Positions 42,302 to 50,239 of a stretch of DNA of 64,000 nucleotides are shown one piece after another. A model generated the notes under the pieces. The model had not been told where the DNA came from. It saw only the letters and a list, made by a program, of their open reading frames with translations, and did no database searches. The stretch lies in the NCBI GenBank assembly GCA_020634215.1, contig JACKCD010000004.1, positions 103,375 through 167,374 on the forward strand, in the 5' to 3' direction. Positions within the stretch are counted from its first letter, which is position 1, and every line of letters starts with the position of its first letter. Both the position numbers and the translations under genes were made by a program. The stretch is from Ardenticatenaceae bacterium (GTDB lineage: Bacteria > Chloroflexota > Anaerolineae > Promineifilales > Promineifilaceae).

Positions 42302-44071
42302 ATGGAGACCAATCACCCCTTTTCCCAGTTACAACTACAGTTTATCGACCCCATCCAACACGATTACGAAGTCATCCGCCCCATCATCTTGTTCTCCCAA
42401 CCCGTTGCCGAACGAAGCCATGAAACGGAGACACCGCGCAGCACCGTCAGCGATAAAGCGCGGCGATTCGTTATCGGCGGGATGCTGGGACTTGTCGATA
42501 AACGGTCACAAACGAGCCAGCAACAAGAAGTTGGCTATCCAGACCCCATCGCCAACCACATTCTGTACCTCAAACAACTTTATCCACCCATCCACTATCG
42601 AGAAATTGTCCGCATTATCGAGAACAAGTTTGGTCACAAGACCAACCACAATAAGGTAAAGCGGTTTCTGACAGGCAACCCAGTTCCTGTTCAACTGGAA
42701 ATCCCATTTGTCACCTTCCATGATTTTGATGATGCTTATGAAGCTCGTTGGACAGTGGTGCGGATGTTTTACGAAGGCTGGAATAAAAAGAGCATCGCCA
42801 ACTTGCTGAAGCTTTCACGGCAACATGTTACCGACCTCATTCAAGCCTTTGCGAAGGATGGCTTTGCCGCCTTGGAAGATAAACGAACCCGACCAACTAA
42901 CCATCCCGATAACCAAATGACACTTCCTTTTATGGAACAGGTCTTCAAAGCCCAGCTTGAGTATCCAGATCTTGGTCGCTTCCGTCTCCACGGGGTGTTG
43001 GAACAAGAAATGGGTGAAGATACGCCCAGCGAGACTACCGTCGGCCGTGCTATGAACCATAATCGTCTCTGGCTTGGTGCGCCTCATCCCCTCAAGCAAG
43101 AAGCAGAAAAGAAAGAACCAGCCGAATTGCCCTATGAACCACGCTATCATCACCAATATTGGTTCATCGACATCCGCTACTTGGTCAAACAAGAAGGGAA
43201 CTGGGTCTACAGCGTCTGTATTATTGAAGGGATGTCCCGTGCCATTCTCGCGGGAATGGCTTCCCACTACCAAGATGAGTTGGTGATTCTCCAGCTTTTA
43301 CACACGGCTGTGAGCCATTACGGACGACCGTGGGGGATTGTCTCTGACAACGGCTCCGTCTTCACAGCCGATGCCTTCTTACGGGTTCTGGATGATTTAG
43401 AGATTCAACCCTGCCCCATTGAAAAGCGGCAAGCGTGGCAGAATCTCATCGAAGCCCAATTTAATGTCCAACGTCGTTTGGCGGATGCCAAATTTAAGCA
43501 AAGCGAGACCTTTGCCGAGATACAAACGCAACATGCCGCCTTTATTCAGGTATTCAATACCACACGCCATTGGGCGCATCGCCAGCGCACCGATGATTGT
43601 TTGACCCCTATTTCTGTCTTGGGTGGTCGGCTCGGTCGAGCGGTAACAGCCTCACAATTGCGTCAAGCCTTTCGCCAGCTACAAGTTTCTCGCGTTGTGA
43701 ACCAGCATGGGGCTGTCAGTCTACAACGCTTTTACCTTTATGCTGAACGTGGTTTGACCAAGCAGCCTGTCACCGTTTGGATTTACGAAGACCGTCTCAA
43801 CATTGAATACAAACAAACGCTCTTGGCTCGCTATGAATGTACAGTGGCACGTAAGCAGAACAAAATTACAGCAGTAACTGACCCCAAGCTCTACGACACC
43901 CCTTTTCGCTCACCCCAGCAAGAACTGTTGGTCTTAGATGATGAGCAATGGCTCAAGGTGCTGGAACGCCCACCTTATCACCCACGCCAGCCGCAACGAT
44001 CCCCAGAGGCGACACAACTATTCTTGTGGGGGGCGGCATTGACGCTTTTCTTATGGCTCTTTTGGCTCTAA
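42302..44071 (+). CDS. DDE (rve-type) transposase, 589 residues
   Basis: The ATG at 42302 follows GGAGAGAG. HTH regions lie near residues 45-110 and 155-200 (IANLLKLSRQHVTDLIQ). The integrase core has Asp in WFIDIRYLV, Asp in IVSDNGSVF and Glu in QNLIEAQFNV. A beta-barrel-like C-terminal domain follows, as in Mu/IS481-like enzymes. The last 20 residues are strongly hydrophobic (WGAALTLFLWLFWL), an odd tail for a transposase. The family is not secure. Its gene contains no AACGGCCGTT, consistent with a late arrival. Confidence 0.92.
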   Translation: METNHPFSQLQLQFIDPIQHDYEVIRPIILFSQPVAERSHETETPRSTVSDKARRFVIGGMLGLVDKRSQTSQQQEVGYPDPIANHILYLKQLYPPIHYREIVRIIENKFGHKTNHNKVKRFLTGNPVPVQLEIPFVTFHDFDDAYEARWTVVRMFYEGWNKKSIANLLKLSRQHVTDLIQAFAKDGFAALEDKRTRPTNHPDNQMTLPFMEQVFKAQLEYPDLGRFRLHGVLEQEMGEDTPSETTVGRAMNHNRLWLGAPHPLKQEAEKKEPAELPYEPRYHHQYWFIDIRYLVKQEGNWVYSVCIIEGMSRAILAGMASHYQDELVILQLLHTAVSHYGRPWGIVSDNGSVFTADAFLRVLDDLEIQPCPIEKRQAWQNLIEAQFNVQRRLADAKFKQSETFAEIQTQHAAFIQVFNTTRHWAHRQRTDDCLTPISVLGGRLGRAVTASQLRQAFRQLQVSRVVNQHGAVSLQRFYLYAERGLTKQPVTVWIYEDRLNIEYKQTLLARYECTVARKQNKITAVTDPKLYDTPFRSPQQELLVLDDEQWLKVLERPPYHPRQPQRSPEATQLFLWGAALTLFLWLFWL

Positions 44072-44074
44072 ACT

Positions 44075-44344
44075 GTGCGTATGCACAAAAACAACGATTC
44101 TAACTGTTTGTTTGCTGTTATTACGGCTCAAGAAGCTGCCCAACTTTGGGGCTTGTCGCGCAATGCGGTAAGTGATGCTTGTCGGCGCGGTGCTTTGCGC
44201 TCGCGTCGCTCTGGTAAAACATGGCTGGTAACGATTGAGGATATGCTTCGTTACCAACAGGGCCGTTACTGGCCTGACAACTTCCCAGTTGAGCTACAAC
44301 CAGCTTTAGAGAGTGCTTTAGCCCAAATGGAGCGGGATGAATAG
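44075..44344 (+). CDS. Excisionase-like small HTH protein of the insertion sequence
   Basis: It starts at GTG 44075 (or ATG 44081), 3 bases after the transposase stop, and has 89 residues. ITAQEAAQLWGLSRNAVSDACRRG, here split as ITAQEAAQLWGLSR and NAVSDACRRG, followed by SRRSGKTWLVTIEDML, is the winged-helix pattern of excisionase-family DNA-binding proteins. It probably binds the element's ends or controls transposition. Its position inside the inverted repeats shows it belongs to the element. Confidence 0.85.
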   Translation: MRMHKNNDSNCLFAVITAQEAAQLWGLSRNAVSDACRRGALRSRRSGKTWLVTIEDMLRYQQGRYWPDNFPVELQPALESALAQMERDE

Positions 44345-44401
44345 CTCTTATACTTACACTAACTGCTTATACCACTGGGTTACTGTTTCCTGTGGCTCTC
44401 T

Positions 44402-44455
44402 TTCCTGCCGAAGTAGCGTGTACCAAATGTGTCCACTTTCATGTGGCCTAGTGTC
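44402..44455. repeat. Right terminal inverted repeat of the insertion sequence
   Basis: It ends GGCCTAGTGTC, followed by the CTCGGTT target duplication at 44456-44462. Confidence 0.9.
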
Positions 44456-44462
44456 CTCGGTT

Positions 44463-44777
44463 CGTGATTTTGAAGAACTGGTTGAAATGGGGCTGCCCAT
44501 TTGGACTCAGTTTGTGCGGGTACGTGGGGCAACGAAGGAGGGAAACGGCCGTTTAAATACCCCCGTCACAATAGGTGGCAACACCATTCACCCCGGCGAT
44601 ATCGTGGTAATGGATGCCGATGGTGCAATCACTGTCGCCCCTTCACGTCTTGACGACATACTCGAAAAAGCTGAAGCCCGCACCGCCAAAGAAGCTGCCT
44701 TGCGCCAACGGTACAAAAAGGGTGAGCGCAGCTATGATTTAAGCCATTTGAGAGAATTGGTGGAAACATCGCGATAG
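44463..44777 (+). pseudogene. galC: galC, 3' part after the insertion sequence
   Basis: It continues RDFEELVEMGLPIWTQFVRVRG, split here as RDFEELVEMGLPIW and TQFVRVRG, and ends ELVETSR. The RraA-family metal/substrate Arg-Asp (VRDFEEL) falls right at the break. The frame is intact to its stop. One AACGGCCGTT at 44545. Confidence 0.9.
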
Positions 44778-44785
44778 CTCAGAGG

Positions 44786-45520
44786 CTACGCTCCGCGATA
44801 CACGCCCGTTCGCAGTTCCTTCGCCAGTGCCTCCGTTTCCGGCATCCCCACCGCCTCCGCTTGGCGAATCGTCTTCTCCACGTCATAGGGCAATCGTACA
44901 AACTCAACGTCAAGATTAGTGCGTTGACTGGCACCAACTTTGCCTGACAGCACCACATAGGTTGCCAGCGTTTGATCCAGCGGGTTGCCCACGCTGCCCA
45001 CATTAATGAGCTTGTTAAATCGGCCCACCGGCAGCAAATAAGCCGAGTGAATGTCACCATACAGCACCACATCTGGCTCAGGCTGGTCATAGCCTGTAGC
45101 CTCGCTGTTGGTAAACATGGCCGCCAATACCGCCTCCTCATGGCGGGGAAAGACGCGATAGTAGACACTTTGTTGTGAGGCGTGGAAAAAGCGAAGCTGG
45201 TGGCCGCTTATCTGCAAATCATAGCAAAAGGGCAAGCTGCCCAAATAGGCGCGACGCTCGGCACCAAGTTGCTCATGCCACCACACCAGTGCCGGGTGCG
45301 ACACTGTCTCCGCCAGCAGCGCATCCCAATTACCCAACACCACCTGGTCGCAGCAGGCGCGAATGGTGTCCACCGCTTCAGTTGAATGCGGCCCCTTGCC
45401 TGCCAAATCCCCCAGGCAGATAATTTGGTCAATTCCTCGCGCCCGAATGTTGTCTAAAACCACTTCCAGAGCGGGCATGTTGCCATGAATGTCTGAAATA
45501 ACCGCTACTTTGTCTATCAT
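44786..45520 (-). CDS. Calcineurin-like metallophosphoesterase
   Basis: The ATG at 45520 (MIDKVAVISDIHGNM) gives 244 residues. The metal motifs appear in order: SDIHGN, CLGDLAGKGP, GNWDALL, and the later His pair VVLYGDIHSAY. It belongs to the YfcE/DUF2436-like group of small phosphodiesterases. The substrate is unknown. It ends 8 bases from the galC remnant and is convergent with it. A 38-base perfect palindrome separates it from the S9 peptidase gene upstream. Confidence 0.9.
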   Translation of the reverse strand: MIDKVAVISDIHGNMPALEVVLDNIRARGIDQIICLGDLAGKGPHSTEAVDTIRACCDQVVLGNWDALLAETVSHPALVWWHEQLGAERRAYLGSLPFCYDLQISGHQLRFFHASQQSVYYRVFPRHEEAVLAAMFTNSEATGYDQPEPDVVLYGDIHSAYLLPVGRFNKLINVGSVGNPLDQTLATYVVLSGKVGASQRTNLDVEFVRLPYDVEKTIRQAEAVGMPETEALAKELRTGVYRGA

Positions 45521-45532
45521 TGTGAACCAAAC

Positions 45533-45570
45533 ACATGGTGAAGACGCAAAATTTTGCGTCTTCACCATGT
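45533..45570. terminator. Perfect 38-base palindrome after the S9 peptidase gene
   Basis: ACATGGTGAAGACGCAAAA is followed immediately by its complement, with no loop. It lies 4 bases after the peptidase stop and 13 before the phosphoesterase ATG. It is likely a terminator or cruciform; there is no T-run beyond the central AAAATTTT. Confidence 0.6.
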
Positions 45571-45573
45571 TGT

Positions 45574-47586
45574 CTACAGATACGTTTCAAACCAGCGGCG
45601 CATGTGGCTAAGGCGGGCAATACGGCGGTCGGTGCGGCCAATGCGCGACAGGCCGTGGGATTCGCCCGGCACCAGCAGCATTTCCGACGGCACGCCCAGC
45701 TTTTGCAGTGCCACAAACACCTGTTCCCCTTGCTCGCGGTCACAGCGGTTGTCTGACTCGCTGTGAATGATGAGCGTGGGGGTGGTGGCACCGCCAATGT
45801 AGCTGATTGGCGACTGCTTCCAGTAGTTATCCAGGTCGTTCCAGGGGTCGGCTTCGCTACCAAACAGATTTTGCACCGCCCAGTTCATGTCGCTGGAGCC
45901 ATAGAAGCTAATGAAGTTGCTGACCAATCGCTGGGCAACGGCCGCTTTAAAGCGACTCGAACGGCCGATAATCAGCGTCGTCATATACCCCCCATAGCTG
46001 CCGCCCGTCACCCCCATCCGATTCGGGTCAATATACGGCTGCTGCTCCATATAGTCAGCCCACGCCATCACATCGGCATAATCCACCGTCCCCCAGGCGT
46101 TGTAGATGGCACCCGAATGGTCATTGCCATACCCCTGGCTACCGCGTGGGTTGCTCCAATAGACCACGCAACCGCTGGCCGCCAGGTAGTGGAATTCGTG
46201 CATAAAGGTGTGGCCGTATTGTGTTTGTGGGCCACCGTGAATTTCCATGATGGAAGGATACTTTTGGCTGGGGTCAAACCCTACAGGTTTCAAAATCCAG
46301 CCGTGCAGCCGGGTGTTGTCTGGCCCATCAATCCAAACCTCTTCAATGTCGCCAAATGCAATCTCGTCCAGCCAATCCTCATTAAAGTTGGTGAGGCTGC
46401 GGACGGTTTTGTCGGCTAGGTCATAGCTACGGATTTGGCTGGGTGTGGCCGCATCACCCCAGAAGTAGGCAATAGTTTGCTGGTCGTTATCTAGGCTAAA
46501 GTCGCCGATGACCCCTTTGCCACTGATAATTGTTTCTAGCGTGGCAGCATCACCGGAAATATCAACGGCTAATAGTGGCTGGTCGCCGGTTTGGGTGATG
46601 GTGAAGAACAGCTTGTTGCTGTCGCTTGACCAAACAGGTGTCGAGAAACCGGGCGAGCCACCGAGGTCGGCGTTGGTGACGCTGGAGAGATGAATGTCGA
46701 AATCGTGGGTGATGTTGCGGGCGGGGCTGCTGCCGTCTACGGGGACGATGTAGAGGCTGGCGTTTTGCCACCAGTTGGCGGGTAGAACGCGACCAAGGTA
46801 GGCAATATAACGGCCGTTTGGCGAGAAGCTGGGCATCATTTTGCGGCCGGCGTGGGCGGCAACTTGGGTCATCTCGCCGCCGTTGGCGGGAATAAGGTAT
46901 AGTTCGGTTTTGTCTAGTTCAAAATCTGGCCGTTGGCTGCGGTTAGAGACAAACAAAATTTGGCCGCCATCGGGTGACCAGCAAGGCTCAGTTTCGTGAT
47001 AGCTGCCTTCGGTAAGCTGTGTGGCTTCGCCCGTTTCGGCGTTGATGGCCCAGATGTGCCACTTTTCCTGCGGCAAATACCCCACGCCGTCGGCTTTGTA
47101 AGTGACGCTGGTAATGTGGCGAGCCACCACGCCCAGCTTTTTCTTTTGCTCATCTTTGTCACGTTCAATCGCCTCTTCATCCTTTTGGCGGAATTGGGCG
47201 ACAAAGCGGCTGCCATCGGGCGACCAGGCGAAGCTGGCAAAGCTGCCGGTGAGACTGGTGAGCGGGCGAGCTTCGCCGCCAAAGGTGGGAATAAGGTAAA
47301 GCTGGAACTGGTTTTCGTCGCGTCGGTTGGAAAGAAAGGCGATGTGGCGGCCGTCGGGCGACCATTGCGGGGCGCGGTCTACATGGTCGCCGTAGGTGAA
47401 CTGGCGGGCAGGGGCACTGCCATCGCTGGCAACGAGCCAAAGATTGGTGTATTTTTTTTCGGTTTTGCAATCCACGCGCTGGACGGCGAAGATGACGTGG
47501 CTGCCGTCAGGGGATACTTGCGGGGTAGAGACCTGCTGGGCGCTGTACAGATCTTCAGCGGTGATGGGACGTTTTTCTTGAGACAT
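45574..47586 (-). CDS. S9-family prolyl oligopeptidase / acylaminoacyl peptidase
   Basis: The ATG at 47586 after AAGGAG gives 670 residues. The N-terminal 400 residues are a beta-propeller with repeated SPDG strings (VSPDGSHV, WSPDGRHIAF, WSPDGSRFVA, WSPDGGQIL). The C-terminal hydrolase has Ser in GGSYGGYMT, Asp in HSESDNRCD and His in GESHGLSRIG. No signal peptide is seen, so it is probably cytoplasmic, cleaving short or N-blocked peptides. The length is normal for the family. Confidence 0.93.
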   Translation of the reverse strand: MSQEKRPITAEDLYSAQQVSTPQVSPDGSHVIFAVQRVDCKTEKKYTNLWLVASDGSAPARQFTYGDHVDRAPQWSPDGRHIAFLSNRRDENQFQLYLIPTFGGEARPLTSLTGSFASFAWSPDGSRFVAQFRQKDEEAIERDKDEQKKKLGVVARHITSVTYKADGVGYLPQEKWHIWAINAETGEATQLTEGSYHETEPCWSPDGGQILFVSNRSQRPDFELDKTELYLIPANGGEMTQVAAHAGRKMMPSFSPNGRYIAYLGRVLPANWWQNASLYIVPVDGSSPARNITHDFDIHLSSVTNADLGGSPGFSTPVWSSDSNKLFFTITQTGDQPLLAVDISGDAATLETIISGKGVIGDFSLDNDQQTIAYFWGDAATPSQIRSYDLADKTVRSLTNFNEDWLDEIAFGDIEEVWIDGPDNTRLHGWILKPVGFDPSQKYPSIMEIHGGPQTQYGHTFMHEFHYLAASGCVVYWSNPRGSQGYGNDHSGAIYNAWGTVDYADVMAWADYMEQQPYIDPNRMGVTGGSYGGYMTTLIIGRSSRFKAAVAQRLVSNFISFYGSSDMNWAVQNLFGSEADPWNDLDNYWKQSPISYIGGATTPTLIIHSESDNRCDREQGEQVFVALQKLGVPSEMLLVPGESHGLSRIGRTDRRIARLSHMRRWFETYL

Positions 47587-47739
47587 GGTTTCTCCTTGCT
47601 GTCGAGGCGTGCAAGGTTCTCAAGCCTCGCACGTCTATTGGTTGGAAGAATAATAGCGCGAGTGTGGGAATGGAACCAGACATGCAAGGCTTTGAAGCCG
47701 CATTGCGATGCTGATTGTCATGATCTTTGGCCGCATCGG

Positions 47740-47777
47740 CAATCAAAAAGCCGCTCTGATGAGCGGCTTTTTGATTG
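47740..47777 (-). terminator. Terminator of thrS
   Basis: CAATCAAAAAGCCGCTC pairs with GAGCGGCTTTTTGATTG (17 bp, 4-base loop), placed 30 bases after the thrS stop. The T-run inside the stem works in both directions. Confidence 0.85.
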
Positions 47778-47808
47778 TTGGGTTTTGGTAATTGGGATTA
47801 ACGGCCGT

Positions 47809-49638
47809 TTATAACCCCATCGCCTTGGTTTGAACCAGGGATGTTGCATGGGTAATAAAATCGGCCAGCGGCATTGCACCCCGATTTTCATTTTCCCGTG
47901 TCCGCACCGCTACCGCGTTGTTTTCCTCTTCGGCATCGCCCACAACCAGCATGTAGGGCGTTTTTTGCAGTTGCGCGTTGCGAATTTTGGCATTCATCCG
48001 TGCATTATCAGCATCCACTTCCACCCGCAGCCCCGCTGCCCGCAACTTGGTCGCCACCTGCTTTGCGTACTCAACATGGCGATCCGTAATCGGGATGACT
48101 ACGGCCTGTACCGGGGAGAGCCACAGCGGGAACGCCCCGTTGAAATGCTCGATCAAAATGCCGACAAACCGTTCCATGCTGCCAAACGGCGCCCGATGAA
48201 TCATCACTGGGCGATGCTTTTGCCCATCTGCCCCCGTATATTCCAGGTCAAACCGTTCTGGCAGCAGAAAGTCCACTTGCACCGTGCCAAGCTGCCACTC
48301 GCGCTTTAGCACATCGCGGAAAATAAAGTCAAGTTTGGGGCCATAGAACGCAGCCTCACCTTCTTCAACTGTGTAAGCCATGCCCACTCGATCAGCCGCG
48401 TGTCTAATCGCCCGGATCCCTTTCTGCCACATTTCTGGCGAGCCAGCGTATTTGTCGCTGTTGGGGTCGTTGGTGCCTAACCGAGCGCGGAAATCATCAA
48501 ACCCCATCGTTTTGAAAACATGCTGGATCAGATCTACTACGCCAATAAACTCCTCTTCAAGCTGGTCTGGAGCCACAAAAAGGTGGGAATCATCTACCGT
48601 AAAGCCGCGCACCCGCGTTAGCCCGTTTAGCTCACCGCTTTGTTCATAGCGGTAAACCGTGCCAAACTCGGCCAGCCGTAGCGGTAGATCGCGGTAGCTG
48701 CGGGCTTCGCTGCGATAAATCTCGATGTGGTGCGGGCAATTCATCGGTTTGAGCATGAACTTCTCGTCGTCCACGTCAATGGGCGTATATTGGCTGTCCT
48801 TGTAGTAAGGGTAGTGCCCACTGGTGATGTAAAGATCGAGCTTGCCGATGTGGGGGGTAATGACGGGCAAATAGCCGCGCTCAAGCTGTGCCTGCCGCAG
48901 GAATCCCTCCAACGTTTCGCGCAAAACCGTTCCTTTGGGCAGCCAGAGCGGCAGCCCAGAGCCAACAAGCTGGGAGATGTGGAACAATCCCAACTGCTTG
49001 CCCAGACGCCGATGGTCGCGGGCTTTGGCTTCTTCCAGCCGCTTAAGGTAAGCATCAAGCTCCACCTTGTTGTGCCAGGCTGTCCCGTAAATGCGCTGAA
49101 GCTGCGGTTTGTTTTCGTCGCCACGCCAATAGGCCCCGCCGCTGCGGAGTAGCTTGATGGCGTTAGCTTTGATGTTGCGCGTAGCCGGGACGTGGGGGCC
49201 GCGACACAAATCAACAAAGTTGCGGTGCTGATAGATGCCCACTTCGCTCACGGCTTCGCTGACGGGGTTGCCATTTTCGTCCACCTTGCCGGCCGCCAAC
49301 TCTTCAATCAGCTCTTGTTTATATGGCTGTCCAGCGAAGAAGGCGAGGGCATCGGCCACCGACTTGGTGGATTGCTCGAAAACAGCGTTTTGTTTGAGCA
49401 GTTCCTTCATCTTGTTCTCGATAGTGTCCAGGTCTTCGGGCGAGAAGGTGATGGGTTTGCCGTTTTCGTCTTTGCCCAGGTCAAAGTCGTAGTAGAAGCC
49501 ATCTTCGATGGGGGGGCCAATGGCAAGTCTGGCTTCGGGGAAATATGCAAGGACGGCTTCAGCCATGACGTGGGCAGCCGAGTGGCGGATACGGTAAAGT
49601 TCGGATTCGATGTAGGGAACATCGGATACGTTGGACAT
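47809..49638 (-). CDS. thrS: Threonyl-tRNA synthetase lacking the TGS domain
   Basis: The ATG at 49638 (MSNVSDVPYIES), after GGAGG, gives 609 residues. It starts almost directly with the editing-domain motif RHSAAHVMAEA, so the usual 60-residue TGS domain is absent. The editing site also has CRGPHVP. The class II core shows KPMNCPHHIEI, the RVRGFTVDDSHLF motif 2, and the motif 3 Arg in FGSMERFVGIL. A normal anticodon domain follows (ITDRHVEYAKQV). The T-box leader and terminator upstream show threonine-tRNA control. The next upstream ATG would add only 30 residues of leader-derived sequence, so the truncation seems real. Confidence 0.95.
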   Translation of the reverse strand: MSNVSDVPYIESELYRIRHSAAHVMAEAVLAYFPEARLAIGPPIEDGFYYDFDLGKDENGKPITFSPEDLDTIENKMKELLKQNAVFEQSTKSVADALAFFAGQPYKQELIEELAAGKVDENGNPVSEAVSEVGIYQHRNFVDLCRGPHVPATRNIKANAIKLLRSGGAYWRGDENKPQLQRIYGTAWHNKVELDAYLKRLEEAKARDHRRLGKQLGLFHISQLVGSGLPLWLPKGTVLRETLEGFLRQAQLERGYLPVITPHIGKLDLYITSGHYPYYKDSQYTPIDVDDEKFMLKPMNCPHHIEIYRSEARSYRDLPLRLAEFGTVYRYEQSGELNGLTRVRGFTVDDSHLFVAPDQLEEEFIGVVDLIQHVFKTMGFDDFRARLGTNDPNSDKYAGSPEMWQKGIRAIRHAADRVGMAYTVEEGEAAFYGPKLDFIFRDVLKREWQLGTVQVDFLLPERFDLEYTGADGQKHRPVMIHRAPFGSMERFVGILIEHFNGAFPLWLSPVQAVVIPITDRHVEYAKQVATKLRAAGLRVEVDADNARMNAKIRNAQLQKTPYMLVVGDAEEENNAVAVRTRENENRGAMPLADFITHATSLVQTKAMGL

Positions 49639-49665
49639 AAGATGCCTCCAATAAACAAAAATGAC

Positions 49666-49998
49666 AATAAAAAACGCCATCACCCTGTTAGGGCGATGGC
49701 GTTCGCGGTTCCACCTAACTTTAGCCAATGGTTGGGAATAACCATAAGCTATCTTAATTAACGGCCGTTAACGGAGCCAACCGGGCTTCTTATTAGATAG
49801 AGGGGCAAACAAAATTGGTTACCCCTAAATGAGCAAACTTGTTGTTTGCTCCTATCATTCGGAGAGCCACTCCTGGGTGGTATTTAGCTCTAGTAAGGAC
49901 GATGGCGGCTTTCAGCCCGTGACCGCACACTCTCTAGCGTTTACCAATGCCAAACATGTCCCAATCAACGCATTAAATCGCATTCAATTGTCAAAGCG
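49666..49998 (-). promoter_or_regulatory. T-box riboswitch leader of thrS
   Basis: On the minus strand, AGGTGGAACCGCG (49716-49704) is the T-box, followed by a terminator with stem AACGCCATCACCCT/AGGGCGATGGCGTT and TTTTTTATT. Stem I has GGGCTGAAAGCC and a specifier loop AATACCACCC with the Thr codon ACC at 49881-49879. Uncharged tRNA-Thr(GGU) would stabilise the antiterminator and allow thrS expression. An AACGGCCGTT lies in the leader at 49760. Confidence 0.93.
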
Positions 49999-50004
49999 TT
50001 TTTC

Positions 50005-50032
50005 ATTATAGAACAGCTCAGAAGGTTGTCAA
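50005..50032 (-). promoter_or_regulatory. Sigma-70 promoter of the thrS T-box leader
   Basis: On the minus strand, TTGACA (50032-50027) and TATAAT (50010-50005) are perfect consensus hexamers with 16 bases between. Confidence 0.88.
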
Positions 50033-50239
50033 GTGAAAATTGTTGGATATTGGATAGGAAGAATAGACAAAATACTTATCAGAGGTGTTGTCCCAGTTCA
50101 TTCTTCATTTTCAACATGGGCAAAACGGCTTACAATCGGGCAACCTTAATAAAGATGCAGGGGAGCAAGGAGGCAAGGGAGCAGAGGGAAAATCTCCCCT
50201 GCCCCCTGCCCCTCTGCTTTTTTGCAGGAGGAAGAGAAG

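Larger units (their letters stand above)
42140..44455 (+). mobile_element. Insertion sequence inside galC
   Basis: It is 2316 bp. The ends read GATACTAGGTCACATGAAAG (left) and GACACTAGGCCACATGAAAG (right, complement), and the match extends to about 54 bp with few mismatches. A direct 7-bp target duplication CTCGGTT lies at 42133-42139 and 44456-44462. It encodes a DDE transposase and a small HTH protein. It carries one AACGGCCGTT (42204), in its leader and not in its genes. Confidence 0.95.
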
